Assembly (NCBI GenBank): GCA_040753135.1
Contig: JBFMGR010000005.1
Location: forward strand, 1-53,732
Reading direction: 5' to 3'
Length of the DNA: 53,732 bases
From: Patescibacteria group bacterium
Lineage (GTDB): Bacteria > Patescibacteriota > Minisyncoccia > UBA6257 > Brennerbacteraceae
Of this stretch, positions 6,980 to 14,539 are shown in pieces. Position 1 is the stretch's first letter, and each line of letters starts with the position of its first letter. The position numbers were made by a program, and so were the translations under genes. The notes under the pieces were generated by a model, which was not told the origin of the DNA, did no database searches, and saw nothing but the letters and a program-made list of their open reading frames with translations.

Positions 6980-8356
6980 TCAGGCGTTTTCAACAAAGAT
7001 TTTTTCTTTGATTGAGTTGATTTCTTGGGATAATTGAGTGTCAAAGCGAAGCTCCTTTTCTATTTTTGAGCAAGCGTGGATTACGGTGGTATGGTCTTTG
7101 CCGCCGAACTTTTCGCCAATGTTTGGATAAGACATCTTTAAAACTTCTCTCATCAGATACATGGCAATCTGCCGGGGACGAACCAGTTCTTGGGACCTTG
7201 ATTTTTTAAACAGTCTGTCTTCGGTTAAATCATAAAAACTTGAAACAACTTTGATTACCTGTTTAGGATTTAAGGTTTTGTGAACCGGCCGGGCAAGATC
7301 AGCCAAAAGAGCTTCTATTTCTTTTAAGCCGGGCTGTTTTTGTTTGACTTTGGTATAGGCCAGAACTCGGTTGAAAGCCCCCTCTAATTCGCGAATGTTT
7401 CTTTGGATTGTTCGGGCAATTAACTCCAAAATTTCCTCATCTAAAATCGCTTTCTCTCCTCGGCTTTTCGCTTTTAGAATTGCCATTCTGGTTTCAAAAT
7501 CAGGAATGCCGACATCAGCAATCATTCCGCCTTCAAATCTGGAGCGAACCCGTTCTTCAATTGAAGCGATTGCCTTTGGCGGACGATCAGAAGTAAAGAC
7601 AATCTGCTTATTTTTTGTGTAAAGGGTGTTAAAGATATGGAAAAGTTCTTCTTGGGTCTTTTCTTTGCCGGCAATAAATTGAATGTCGTCAATTAAAAGC
7701 GCGTCCAGGTTTCTGAACATATTTTTTAACTCGCTGATAGTGTTTTTCCTGATTGCGGTAACAATATCGCTGACAAATTTTTCCGAGGTAATATACTGAA
7801 TTTTTTTCTTGTTCTTGTATTTTTGCCTTAGAGCGTTGCCGATGGCGTGTAAAAGATGGGTTTTGCCCAAACCAACGCCGCCGTAAATAAATAAAGGATT
7901 GTATTTGATTCCCGGATCTTGGGCGGCAACCAAACTGGCCGCATGGGCAATTTCATTGCTTGAACCGACAATAAAGTTGTCAAAAGTATAACGGAGATTG
8001 AGATTTGTCTCTTTGTCAATTACATAACCGCCGAGTTCAAGCGGAATCGCCTCGGCAACAGTAAAGGTTTTAGCCGGAGCTCGGGGAGCGGTCTTAGCCG
8101 GACCGGCTTTTATTACGTATTCAATTGTTTTAATTTCATTGTCTATTTGCCGGAGAGTTTTTAAGACCAGTTTGTTGTATTTATTTTCCAGCCATTCTTT
8201 GGTAAAGCTGTTGTGGCAAGCGATTACCGCTTTGCCATTTTCTTTTTTAATCAAAGCAGAGCTTTTAAACCAAGTAATAAAATTTGCCCTGGAAATATTG
8301 AGCTCAATTTCAGCTAAAGCGGTTTGCCAGATTTGTTTTAATTCTAAATCATTCAT
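6980..8356 (-). CDS. dnaA: Chromosomal replication initiator DnaA
   Basis: Binds DnaA boxes at oriC and opens the duplex. The 458-residue protein shows domain I at the N terminus, a short linker (about 95-115), the AAA+ domain III with Walker A GGVGLGKTHLLHAIGN and Walker B LLIDDIQF, and domain IV with the helix-turn-helix signature ending GGKDHTTVIHACSKI. Length is typical. A TATAAT lies 11 bases upstream of the ATG on the reverse strand, giving a very short leader. It diverges from rpmH across the probable origin. Confidence 0.97.
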   Translation of the reverse strand: MNDLELKQIWQTALAEIELNISRANFITWFKSSALIKKENGKAVIACHNSFTKEWLENKYNKLVLKTLRQIDNEIKTIEYVIKAGPAKTAPRAPAKTFTVAEAIPLELGGYVIDKETNLNLRYTFDNFIVGSSNEIAHAASLVAAQDPGIKYNPLFIYGGVGLGKTHLLHAIGNALRQKYKNKKKIQYITSEKFVSDIVTAIRKNTISELKNMFRNLDALLIDDIQFIAGKEKTQEELFHIFNTLYTKNKQIVFTSDRPPKAIASIEERVRSRFEGGMIADVGIPDFETRMAILKAKSRGEKAILDEEILELIARTIQRNIRELEGAFNRVLAYTKVKQKQPGLKEIEALLADLARPVHKTLNPKQVIKVVSSFYDLTEDRLFKKSRSQELVRPRQIAMYLMREVLKMSYPNIGEKFGGKDHTTVIHACSKIEKELRFDTQLSQEINSIKEKIFVENA

Positions 8357-8522
8357 TTTATTTTTATATTATATCCTTAACGAGTAAAGGAAGGGCAATT
8401 TAAAACAACTAACTCTGTGGCTAAGCTGTTGATAACCTGTGAAATAAGTTTTAGTTAAATTGACCAAATCTAAAATTAATGATAGATTAATTCAATAATT
8501 ATTTTGTCTTTTTTCTGAAAAG
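8357..8522. other. Probable replication origin (oriC)
   Basis: This AT-rich gap lies between divergent dnaA and rpmH, the usual oriC position in bacteria with the rpmH-rnpA-yidC order. It contains sequences close to the DnaA-box consensus: TTATCAACA (8435-8427, minus) and TTAGCCACA (8424-8416, minus). A further TTATCAACC lies at 8534-8542 inside rpmH. The boxes are few and imperfect, so the call rests mainly on gene context. A GC-skew switch could not be computed here. Confidence 0.5.
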
Positions 8523-8657
8523 ATGTCAACGACTTATCAACCGAAAAAACGGAGAAGAGCGAAAAAGCACGGATTTTTAAAGCGCCAAAAAACCAAATCC
8601 GGGCAGGCAATCCTTAAAAAGAGGCGGCTTAAAAAAAGAAAAAAGCTGATTCCTTAA
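8523..8657 (+). CDS. rpmH: 50S ribosomal protein L34
   Basis: Encodes 44 residues, a normal L34 length: very basic, beginning [21 protein letters not shown] and ending in a run of Lys/Arg. The first residues are extended compared with the common MKRT start, but the core YQPKKRRR...HGFLKR pattern is diagnostic. It is the first gene of the rightward rpmH-rnpA-yidC-khpB operon and ends 4 bases before rnpA. L34 sits in the large ribosomal subunit. Confidence 0.93.
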   Translation: MSTTYQPKKRRRAKKHGFLKRQKTKSGQAILKKRRLKKRKKLIP

Positions 8658-8661
8658 TTTT

Positions 8662-9021
8662 ATGATTTTTAAGAAAAATCGCCTGATAAAAAAGGCCGAT
8701 TTTCAAAGGGTCATTTCAAAAGGAAAAAATTTGCCCGGAAACGAAATCAAGATTTTTTGGCTTGAAAATCAACTGGCTTATTCTCGGTTCGGCATTGTTT
8801 TGGCGAGAAAAGTCTTTCCGACTGCGGTTTTGCGCAACCGGTGCAAACGTTTGATTCGCGAGGCAATCAGAAAAAACTTGCCGATGTTGAAAACCGGGTT
8901 TGATGTAGTCGTTTTAGTTAGAGAAAATTTTTTCGCTTTAAGTCCGAAAAAAGATTTTTTCGACCAATTCTTGCTCCCGCTTTTCAGAAAAGCCGGCTTA
9001 TTAGTTGAAAGCAATGTTTGA
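8662..9021 (+). CDS. rnpA: Ribonuclease P protein component
   Basis: Protein subunit of RNase P, which trims the 5' ends of tRNA precursors. The 119-residue basic protein carries the conserved RNR box (LRNRCKRLIREAIR near residues 56-70) and the N-terminal FKKNRLIKKADFQ pattern. It lies 4 bases after rpmH, and its stop overlaps the yidC start (shared ATGTTTGA), so translation is probably coupled. The RNase P RNA gene is not in this window. Confidence 0.93.
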   Translation: MIFKKNRLIKKADFQRVISKGKNLPGNEIKIFWLENQLAYSRFGIVLARKVFPTAVLRNRCKRLIREAIRKNLPMLKTGFDVVVLVRENFFALSPKKDFFDQFLLPLFRKAGLLVESNV

Positions 9022-9700
9022 AAAATTTTTTATCCAACCAATTTATAATATTTTAGTTTTGATTGCGGCTAACCTGTCTCAACCGAATCTTGGTGTCAGC
9101 GTGATTGTTTTAGTAATTTTTTTGCGCCTACTTCTTTGGCCGTTTTTCCATAAAGCGATTGTCTCCCAGGCAGTGATTAAAAAAATCCAGCCCGAAGTTG
9201 AAAGGATTAGAAAAGTTTATAAAAATGACCAGGTTGCCCAGACAAAAGAGCTGTTGGCTTTGTATAAAAAAAATAATTTTAATCCTTTCTCAAGTTTTCT
9301 TGGCCTTTTGATTCAGCTGCCGGTTTTGATTGCTTTATATCAGGTTTTCTTAAGAACAACTAACGGAGTTGAGCTGTCTTTGCTTTATCCGGGCGTGCCC
9401 CGGTTAGGAGAACTCCAAACCCTATTTTTGGGAGCGTTTGAATTGACCCAAGCAAATCTAATTTTTTCCCTAATCGCGGCTTTGCTTCAAGGCGGCTATT
9501 CTTTTTTGCTTTCTAAAACCCAGAAGCAAGGTTTGACTGAGATTACAATGCTTTTGCTTTCTCCTTTGATTACCTTTGCAGTTGTTTCCCGCTTGCCTTC
9601 GGTGATTGCCCTTTACTGGTCAGTCACAACCATTATCTCAATTTTCCAGCAATTAATTACTGAACGTTTAATTAAAAAAGCCAATGAACGAGTTAGTTGA
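9014..9700 (+). CDS. yidC: YidC/Oxa1-family membrane protein insertase
   Basis: Inserts and folds membrane proteins, alone or with SecYEG. The 228-residue protein is the short form without the large periplasmic domain. It has about five membrane helices and a cytoplasmic Lys/Arg-rich loop after the second (about residues 60-95). The conserved hydrophilic-groove Arg is probably that in FLRLLLWPF. ATG 9014 was chosen over an in-frame TTG at 9005 because it overlaps the rnpA stop by 8 bases. It overlaps khpB by 17 bases. Confidence 0.93.
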   Translation: MFEKFFIQPIYNILVLIAANLSQPNLGVSVIVLVIFLRLLLWPFFHKAIVSQAVIKKIQPEVERIRKVYKNDQVAQTKELLALYKKNNFNPFSSFLGLLIQLPVLIALYQVFLRTTNGVELSLLYPGVPRLGELQTLFLGAFELTQANLIFSLIAALLQGGYSFLLSKTQKQGLTEITMLLLSPLITFAVVSRLPSVIALYWSVTTIISIFQQLITERLIKKANERVS

Positions 9701-10136
9701 CAAAATAAAAAATTTTTCTTCTTCTCTTTTATCAGTTGCCGGTTTTACCTTAAAAAGCATTGAGGCCCGGGAAGAGGACCAAACGGTTAAGCTTGACATT
9801 TTTATAGAAAACGCCGGTCTAGTAATCGGCGAAAATGGAGAAAATCTGTTTTATTGGGAGGCTGTTTTGAGTCAATGGGCCAGGCAGCAGTTTGATCAAG
9901 AAATCAGGGTGATTGTTGATATTAATAATTACCGCTGGCAGCACGAACAAAGGTTAAGAGAGTTGGCAAAAAAATCCGCCCGCCAAGTTGTTTTGAGTAA
10001 AAATTTAGTCAAGCTTCAGCCAATGTCAAGTTATGAAAGGAGGGTAATTCATACTGAATTGGCTCTGCACCCGGGCGTCGCAACAGAAAGCGAAGGCGAA
10101 GGCAGAGATAGGCGCGTAGTAATTCGGCCTCTTTAG
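9684..10136 (+). CDS. khpB: KhpB/Jag-type RNA-binding protein
   Basis: RNA-binding protein usually encoded after yidC and linked to cell division and cell-wall control in Gram-positives. The 150 residues contain a KH-like domain (IGENGENL loop near residues 52-60) and a C-terminal R3H domain (SSYERRVIHTEL near 115-126, with the Arg and His spaced as in R3H). The N-terminal Jag_N domain is absent, giving a reduced form. It overlaps yidC by 17 bases. Confidence 0.88.
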   Translation: MNELVDKIKNFSSSLLSVAGFTLKSIEAREEDQTVKLDIFIENAGLVIGENGENLFYWEAVLSQWARQQFDQEIRVIVDINNYRWQHEQRLRELAKKSARQVVLSKNLVKLQPMSSYERRVIHTELALHPGVATESEGEGRDRRVVIRPL

Positions 10137-10185
10137 GATTACGGGTAGACAAATATTTACAAATTTACCAGTTACAAATTCCAAC

Positions 10186-10308
10186 AAAACCCTGCTAATT
10201 TACGAATTATTACCGATATTTATCAATCAATCTTATTAGTATAATTGGTACCAATTACTAAATTAGCAGGATACAACAATGAAACAATGTGGCGATGAGA
10301 CAATGACA
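10186..10308 (+). repeat. Dispersed intergenic repeat, copy A
   Basis: Begins with AAAACCCTGCTAATTTACG, continues through TCAATCTTATTAGTATAATT, and ends with CAATGAAACAATG-type octamers. CCTGCTAATTTA and its complement form an inner inverted repeat. The same block occurs reversed at 38131-38268 and 38830-38924, and in part at 36159-36185. Confidence 0.65.
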
Positions 10309-10314
10309 TTAAGG

Positions 10315-10342
10315 TTGATTTTTATCGGTTTTGTGCTAAGAT
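10315..10342 (+). promoter_or_regulatory. Promoter of the LysM/M23 gene
   Basis: TTGATT (10315-10320), a 16-base spacer and TAAGAT (10337-10342) put the start site near 10349, only about 7 bases before the TTG start at 10356. This again implies an almost leaderless mRNA. Confidence 0.5.
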
Positions 10343-10355
10343 ACTCGGTACTGAT

Positions 10356-11534
10356 TTGTGTACGCAGATAAAGGCCTTTTTTCTTGAAAAAATCAGAGCT
10401 TTTAAATCTCAACTTAAAAATCGGCCTAAAAACCTAATAAAAAAGACAAAGCTTGGTAATCAAGCGCGGATTTTTATTTTAAAGCGGGTTGAAAAACTTA
10501 ACTTTATTTTAAGGTTTTATCCGGCAAGAGCTTTGGCAATGGATTTTTTAGCCAAACCGCTTGTTTTTGTTGGTCTGGCAGTAATAATTAACTTATTTGG
10601 GTCAGAAAAACTTTTCAGCCTTGGTTCAAACAGGGTTTTTGGCGGACCGGCTGATTCCGGTTTTGACTTGGCTCAAGTTAAACAGATAGACTCAGCTTTT
10701 GCTGCTGGCCAGGCGGATTTTTCTCTGCCTTTTTCTTTTTCAATCCAGTTTTACCGGGGCGCGGTTTTAGGCTGGTCTCAGCCTTTAATTAAAGACAGCG
10801 AAGACGAGGTTGAGAACGAGTCTTTTGCTAATCGGGTTTTATTCAGTTATTTGGTTCAAGAAGGAGATACTTTAGAATCTCTGGCCGCCAAATTTTCAAT
10901 TGATAAAGATACGATTATCTGGGCGAATAATTTAAAAGATTCGGAAATTCAGTCCGGAGATTATTTGATTATTTTGCCGATTTCCGGTGTTTTGCACGAG
11001 GTTGATCAGGGTGAAACCTTAGCGGGCTTGGCTGAATATTATAATGTTGCCGAAGAAAGAATCGTTTTGGCTAATAATCTATTTGACCAGGAACAGGTTA
11101 TGCCCGGAGAAAAATTAATCATCCCCGGAGGTTTGAAAAAACAGAAATTGAGCTTAAATCAGACAACCGGCTCTTTTCAAGGGTTTTTCCGGATGCCGAC
11201 AACCGGCTGGAACTGGGGCCGGCTGCATAGTGATAACGCGGTTGATATTGCCAATTCTTGCGGCACGCCGGTTTATGCTTCTGCTGATGGTTATATTGAA
11301 CAAGCAGATTCTGTTGGCTGGAATAATGGTTATGGCAATTATATTTTAATTAGCCACAGAAATAATTTAGAAACTCTGTACGCCCATTTATCAGCCATTT
11401 TTGTTTCTCCGGGAGCTTATGTCAGCCAGGGTGATTTGATCGGCGCGATTGGCAATACTGGTAAAGTTGATGGTTATACCGGCTGCCATCTGCATTTTGA
11501 AGTCCACGGCGCGGCTAATCCGTTTGCGAGATAG
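10356..11534 (+). CDS. LysM-domain M23 metallopeptidase
   Basis: Probable cell-wall endopeptidase of the envelope. The 392-residue protein has a basic N terminus, a membrane segment near residues 67-84, two LysM peptidoglycan-binding repeats (about 165-207 and 213-258) and a C-terminal M23/LytM domain. The zinc ligands are visible: His and Asp in LHSDNAVD and the HLHFEV motif. The start is uncertain. TTG 10356 is the only in-frame start near the promoter, and the next ATG (about residue 62) would remove the basic N terminus. It converges on comM. Confidence 0.88.
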   Translation: MCTQIKAFFLEKIRAFKSQLKNRPKNLIKKTKLGNQARIFILKRVEKLNFILRFYPARALAMDFLAKPLVFVGLAVIINLFGSEKLFSLGSNRVFGGPADSGFDLAQVKQIDSAFAAGQADFSLPFSFSIQFYRGAVLGWSQPLIKDSEDEVENESFANRVLFSYLVQEGDTLESLAAKFSIDKDTIIWANNLKDSEIQSGDYLIILPISGVLHEVDQGETLAGLAEYYNVAEERIVLANNLFDQEQVMPGEKLIIPGGLKKQKLSLNQTTGSFQGFFRMPTTGWNWGRLHSDNAVDIANSCGTPVYASADGYIEQADSVGWNNGYGNYILISHRNNLETLYAHLSAIFVSPGAYVSQGDLIGAIGNTGKVDGYTGCHLHFEVHGAANPFAR

Positions 11535-11547
11535 CCAGCGAATTAAT

Positions 11548-11599
11548 ACGAATTTACGAATAAGCGAATTTGTATATTCGTTTATTCGTAAAAATTCGT
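11548..11599. terminator. Inverted repeat between convergent genes
   Basis: Imperfect arms rich in ACGAAT/ATTCGT (11548-11569 and 11576-11599) lie between the convergent M23 and comM genes. They probably act as a bidirectional terminator and resemble the AT-rich intergenic repeats seen elsewhere in the window. Confidence 0.4.
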
Positions 11600-11613
11600 T
11601 ATTCGTTGATTTT

Positions 11614-13143
11614 TTATTCTTCTCGGTATTGCAATGCCTCAGCGAGATGAGGCATTTTTATATTTTCTGAACCATCTAAATCAGCGATTGTCCGGCTGAC
11701 TTTTAAGATTCGGTGGATTGCCCGAGGCGATAAGATAAATTGTTTTTCCGCTTTTTCAATTAATTGTTCGGAGCTTGAATCAAGCTGGCAGAATTTTTCA
11801 ATCTGCTTTAATTTCATTTCGGAGTTAGTTAAAATTTTCTCATTTTCAAATCTTTGTTTTTGCTGTTCTCTTGCCCTCCGGACTTTTTGCTTTATTTTTT
11901 CTGTTGCCCGGCTGTCTTTTTCCGCTTTTAACTGGGCAAAGTTTATTCTCGGCACCTTGACAATTAAATCAATCCGGTCTAAAAGCGGGCCGGAAAGCTT
12001 TTTTTGGTATTTTTGGATTGAAGACATTGAGCAGGAACAATCGTGTCTTGGGTCGCCGAACCAGCCGCAAGGGCAAGGATTCATTGCCGCGACTAGACTG
12101 AATTTAGCCGGGAAAATAAGATTTTTTCTTGCCCGGGAAACAGAGATCATCCCTTCTTCTAAAGGCTGGCGCAGGCTTTCTAAAACTGGCCGGTTAAACT
12201 CTAAAATCTCGTCCAGAAACAAAACCCCCCGATGAGCTAAACTGATCTCGCCCGGTTTTGGATTTTGTCCGCCGCCAACAATAGCTACAGCAGAAGCGGT
12301 ATGATGCGGGTTTCTGAATGGCCTGGTTTTGATTAGGGGTTGGTTTTTGTTTAAAAGTCCGGCAACGCTGTAGATTTTGGTGATCTCGGTTGCTTCCTGG
12401 ATAGTCAAAGGCGGCAAAAGCGAAGGCAGAGCTTTGGCTAATAAAGTTTTACCTGTCCCTGGCGTGCCCTTGAGCAGAAGATTGTGGCCTCCGGCTGCGG
12501 CAATCTCCAGCACCCTTTTAACTGAATCTAATCCGGCAATTTCATGAATTTCAAATTCAGGCTCAAAGAAATCTGTTGAAAAACTATGCTTAACCGGCTC
12601 AACCAATTTAGTATTTTCTAAATGAAGAATTAATTGCTCTAAGGTTTTTATCGGAATAATTTTAATTTGATTAGCCAGTAGAGACGCTTCTGGGGCATTT
12701 TCTTCTGGAATAAAAACCGCTTCAAACTTGTTTTTTGCCGCCATTTCCACAATCGGTAAAATCCCCGGGGTTTTTCTGGTGCTGCCGTCAAGCGCCAGCT
12801 CGCCGACAAAGACTTTATTTTTTGCTTCAAATTTTTGGATCTGCTCGCTGGCTAAAGCAAAACCAATTGCCATAGCCAGGTCATAACCGGCGCCTTCTTT
12901 TTTGATGTCTGCCGGCGCCAAGTTGATAATTAGCTTTTTATGAAAAGATAAAGGCGGCTTGATGCCGCTATTTTTTAAAGCCAAAGAGATTCTTTCTCTT
13001 GATTCTTCAATTGCTTTGTCAGCCAAACCAATAATCTGGAAAGAGTGGAGTCCTGACGAGAAATCAACTTCAACCTCTATGGGCAAAGCCTCGATTCCAA
13101 AGGTTGACGCTGAACGAACTTTGATAGGCACAATAAAAGTCAA
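11614..13143 (-). CDS. comM: ComM/YifB-type Mg-chelatase-like ATPase
   Basis: AAA+ helicase-like protein that promotes branch migration during natural transformation in other bacteria. The 509-residue protein has the N-terminal ChlI-like domain (IIGLADKAIEESRERI), a Walker A GTPGTGKTLLAKALP, the GEISLAHRGVLFLDE Walker B region, a Cys-rich PCPCGWFGD motif and the C-terminal Mg-chelatase region. TTG 13143 is the first in-frame start. GTG 13131 would give a more typical PIKV start, and neither has a Shine-Dalgarno. Presence fits DNA uptake by CPR cells. Confidence 0.93.
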   Translation of the reverse strand: MTFIVPIKVRSASTFGIEALPIEVEVDFSSGLHSFQIIGLADKAIEESRERISLALKNSGIKPPLSFHKKLIINLAPADIKKEGAGYDLAMAIGFALASEQIQKFEAKNKVFVGELALDGSTRKTPGILPIVEMAAKNKFEAVFIPEENAPEASLLANQIKIIPIKTLEQLILHLENTKLVEPVKHSFSTDFFEPEFEIHEIAGLDSVKRVLEIAAAGGHNLLLKGTPGTGKTLLAKALPSLLPPLTIQEATEITKIYSVAGLLNKNQPLIKTRPFRNPHHTASAVAIVGGGQNPKPGEISLAHRGVLFLDEILEFNRPVLESLRQPLEEGMISVSRARKNLIFPAKFSLVAAMNPCPCGWFGDPRHDCSCSMSSIQKYQKKLSGPLLDRIDLIVKVPRINFAQLKAEKDSRATEKIKQKVRRAREQQKQRFENEKILTNSEMKLKQIEKFCQLDSSSEQLIEKAEKQFILSPRAIHRILKVSRTIADLDGSENIKMPHLAEALQYREE

Positions 13144-13164
13144 AAATCAAAATTTGCCATTAGT

Positions 13165-13527
13165 TTAACTGGCGCAGTCAATGCAAGCGGTAGCGGCGGG
13201 ATTGAGTTTTAATCGTTCCCAGGGGATTTGTTTCCGGCAGTTTTGACAGACGCCAAAATCATCTGAATCAAGTCTTTCTAAAGCTTGATTGATTTCTTCC
13301 AAACGTTGTTCAAAGATCTGTTCCAGAGACCTCATTCTTAGATAACGCTCTTCTTGAGCTGCCTGGTCTTCAGGGTTGATTTCTTTTTCTTTTTGGAAAA
13401 ACACTGTCTCGTGCCCGCCCGGGGAAGAGGGGTTTTCAATCGTAAAAGAATGGAGTTCTTTCTCGATCCTTTGTTTTTCGTCTAACAAAAGTTTTTTTAA
13501 CTCTTGTTTTTGCGCTTGGGTAATCAT
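13165..13527 (-). CDS. DksA/TraR-type zinc-finger protein
   Basis: The 120-residue protein has a coiled-coil N-terminal half (about 1-75, with conserved DxAxxEE-like residues) and a C4 zinc finger CxNCRK...CIDC at the end. DksA-family proteins bind the RNA polymerase secondary channel and modulate initiation. The tip residues of true DksA are not clearly preserved, so the exact role is open. It ends 22 bases upstream of comM and follows the membrane protein gene by 1 base, so it is probably in one operon with it. Confidence 0.8.
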   Translation of the reverse strand: MITQAQKQELKKLLLDEKQRIEKELHSFTIENPSSPGGHETVFFQKEKEINPEDQAAQEERYLRMRSLEQIFEQRLEEINQALERLDSDDFGVCQNCRKQIPWERLKLNPAATACIDCAS

Positions 13528-13528
13528 T

Positions 13529-14539
13529 TTACCGGTTTATTAACGGAATAATTGTTTTAAAAACTTGCTCATTCGAGCTGATAATTAAATAATTATCCAA
13601 AAAGCCATAAATGAATTCAGAAAAACCAAGTTTTATCTTTCTGGCCGAGACTGAATTTATTATAACATCTTTAAAGGTTTCTTGCCCTCTTTTTTGGGGA
13701 GATTCAGGCAAGAAAACAAGCGGGAAATATTCTTCTACATTGGCCGTTTCCCAGCTTTTCAGAATTGACTTAACCGAGGCTAAGGTTTCCGGCCGAAGAG
13801 ATAAAACTAAACCGGTTTTTGATTCGCCTGTTTCTAACCAATAGGTAAAAATTAAGTAATCTTTATCCGGAGCAGATTTAAAGCTTGATAAAGCATCAGG
13901 CGCAATCAGTTCAATTAAGCTTAAAGAGTCTAGGTATTTCCCCTGGCTGTTTAAAAAGTCATAAGTTACTAAACTGCCCGATTCTTTGGGTAAAAGAGTT
14001 TCTATTTTTAGTTTTTCCAGCAACTCTGATGAAGTCTGTTTTTGCAGGACTAAATTGACTTTTTCCGCTTCGGTTAGTTTGATTGACGGGCTGATCGGGC
14101 TTGGGCTTGGGCTGGGGCTTGGCTGTTCGGTAATAACTGGGCTTGGAGACGGCTGCTTTATTCCAACCAGTTTTTTGCTGATCTCTGGGTAAATGACCCA
14201 GAAAACCAAGCTGCCGATAAAGATCGCGCCTAAAACAGAACCGGCAATAATTAAAATGAGATTGGTTTTATCTCCTGGAGAGACCGGCGCTTGCTCTTGG
14301 GGCGCGGTTGATTTTGGCTCCGGTATCGGCTGAGCTTGAAGATCAAGCTCAGGCGGTTTTATCTCTGCTTCAGCCGGTTTTTGCTCTTCAAACAAAAAAT
14401 CAGTTTTATCTTTGAGCTTTTCTTCCGGTTTTGACTGAAATGTTCCGCCGCCTTCTTTTAACTCTTTAAGGTCAGAGCTCATTGTTCTGATCTTGATGTT
14501 GGGAAAGTATTGGCGGATTTTATTGTTTTCTTGGGCCAT
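13529..14539 (-). CDS. Single-pass membrane protein of unknown function
   Basis: A 336-residue protein with a charged, Pro/Glu-rich N-terminal part (1-90), one membrane helix (about 93-117, NLILIIAGSVLGAIF), a Ser-Pro repeat linker (about 130-150) and a C-terminal globular domain of about 180 residues, presumably outside the cell. No family is recognised. It overlaps the pnp stop by 20 bases and abuts the DksA-like gene, so it is co-transcribed with both. Similar TM plus SP-linker proteins are common in CPR genomes. Confidence 0.75.
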   Translation of the reverse strand: MAQENNKIRQYFPNIKIRTMSSDLKELKEGGGTFQSKPEEKLKDKTDFLFEEQKPAEAEIKPPELDLQAQPIPEPKSTAPQEQAPVSPGDKTNLILIIAGSVLGAIFIGSLVFWVIYPEISKKLVGIKQPSPSPVITEQPSPSPSPSPISPSIKLTEAEKVNLVLQKQTSSELLEKLKIETLLPKESGSLVTYDFLNSQGKYLDSLSLIELIAPDALSSFKSAPDKDYLIFTYWLETGESKTGLVLSLRPETLASVKSILKSWETANVEEYFPLVFLPESPQKRGQETFKDVIINSVSARKIKLGFSEFIYGFLDNYLIISSNEQVFKTIIPLINR

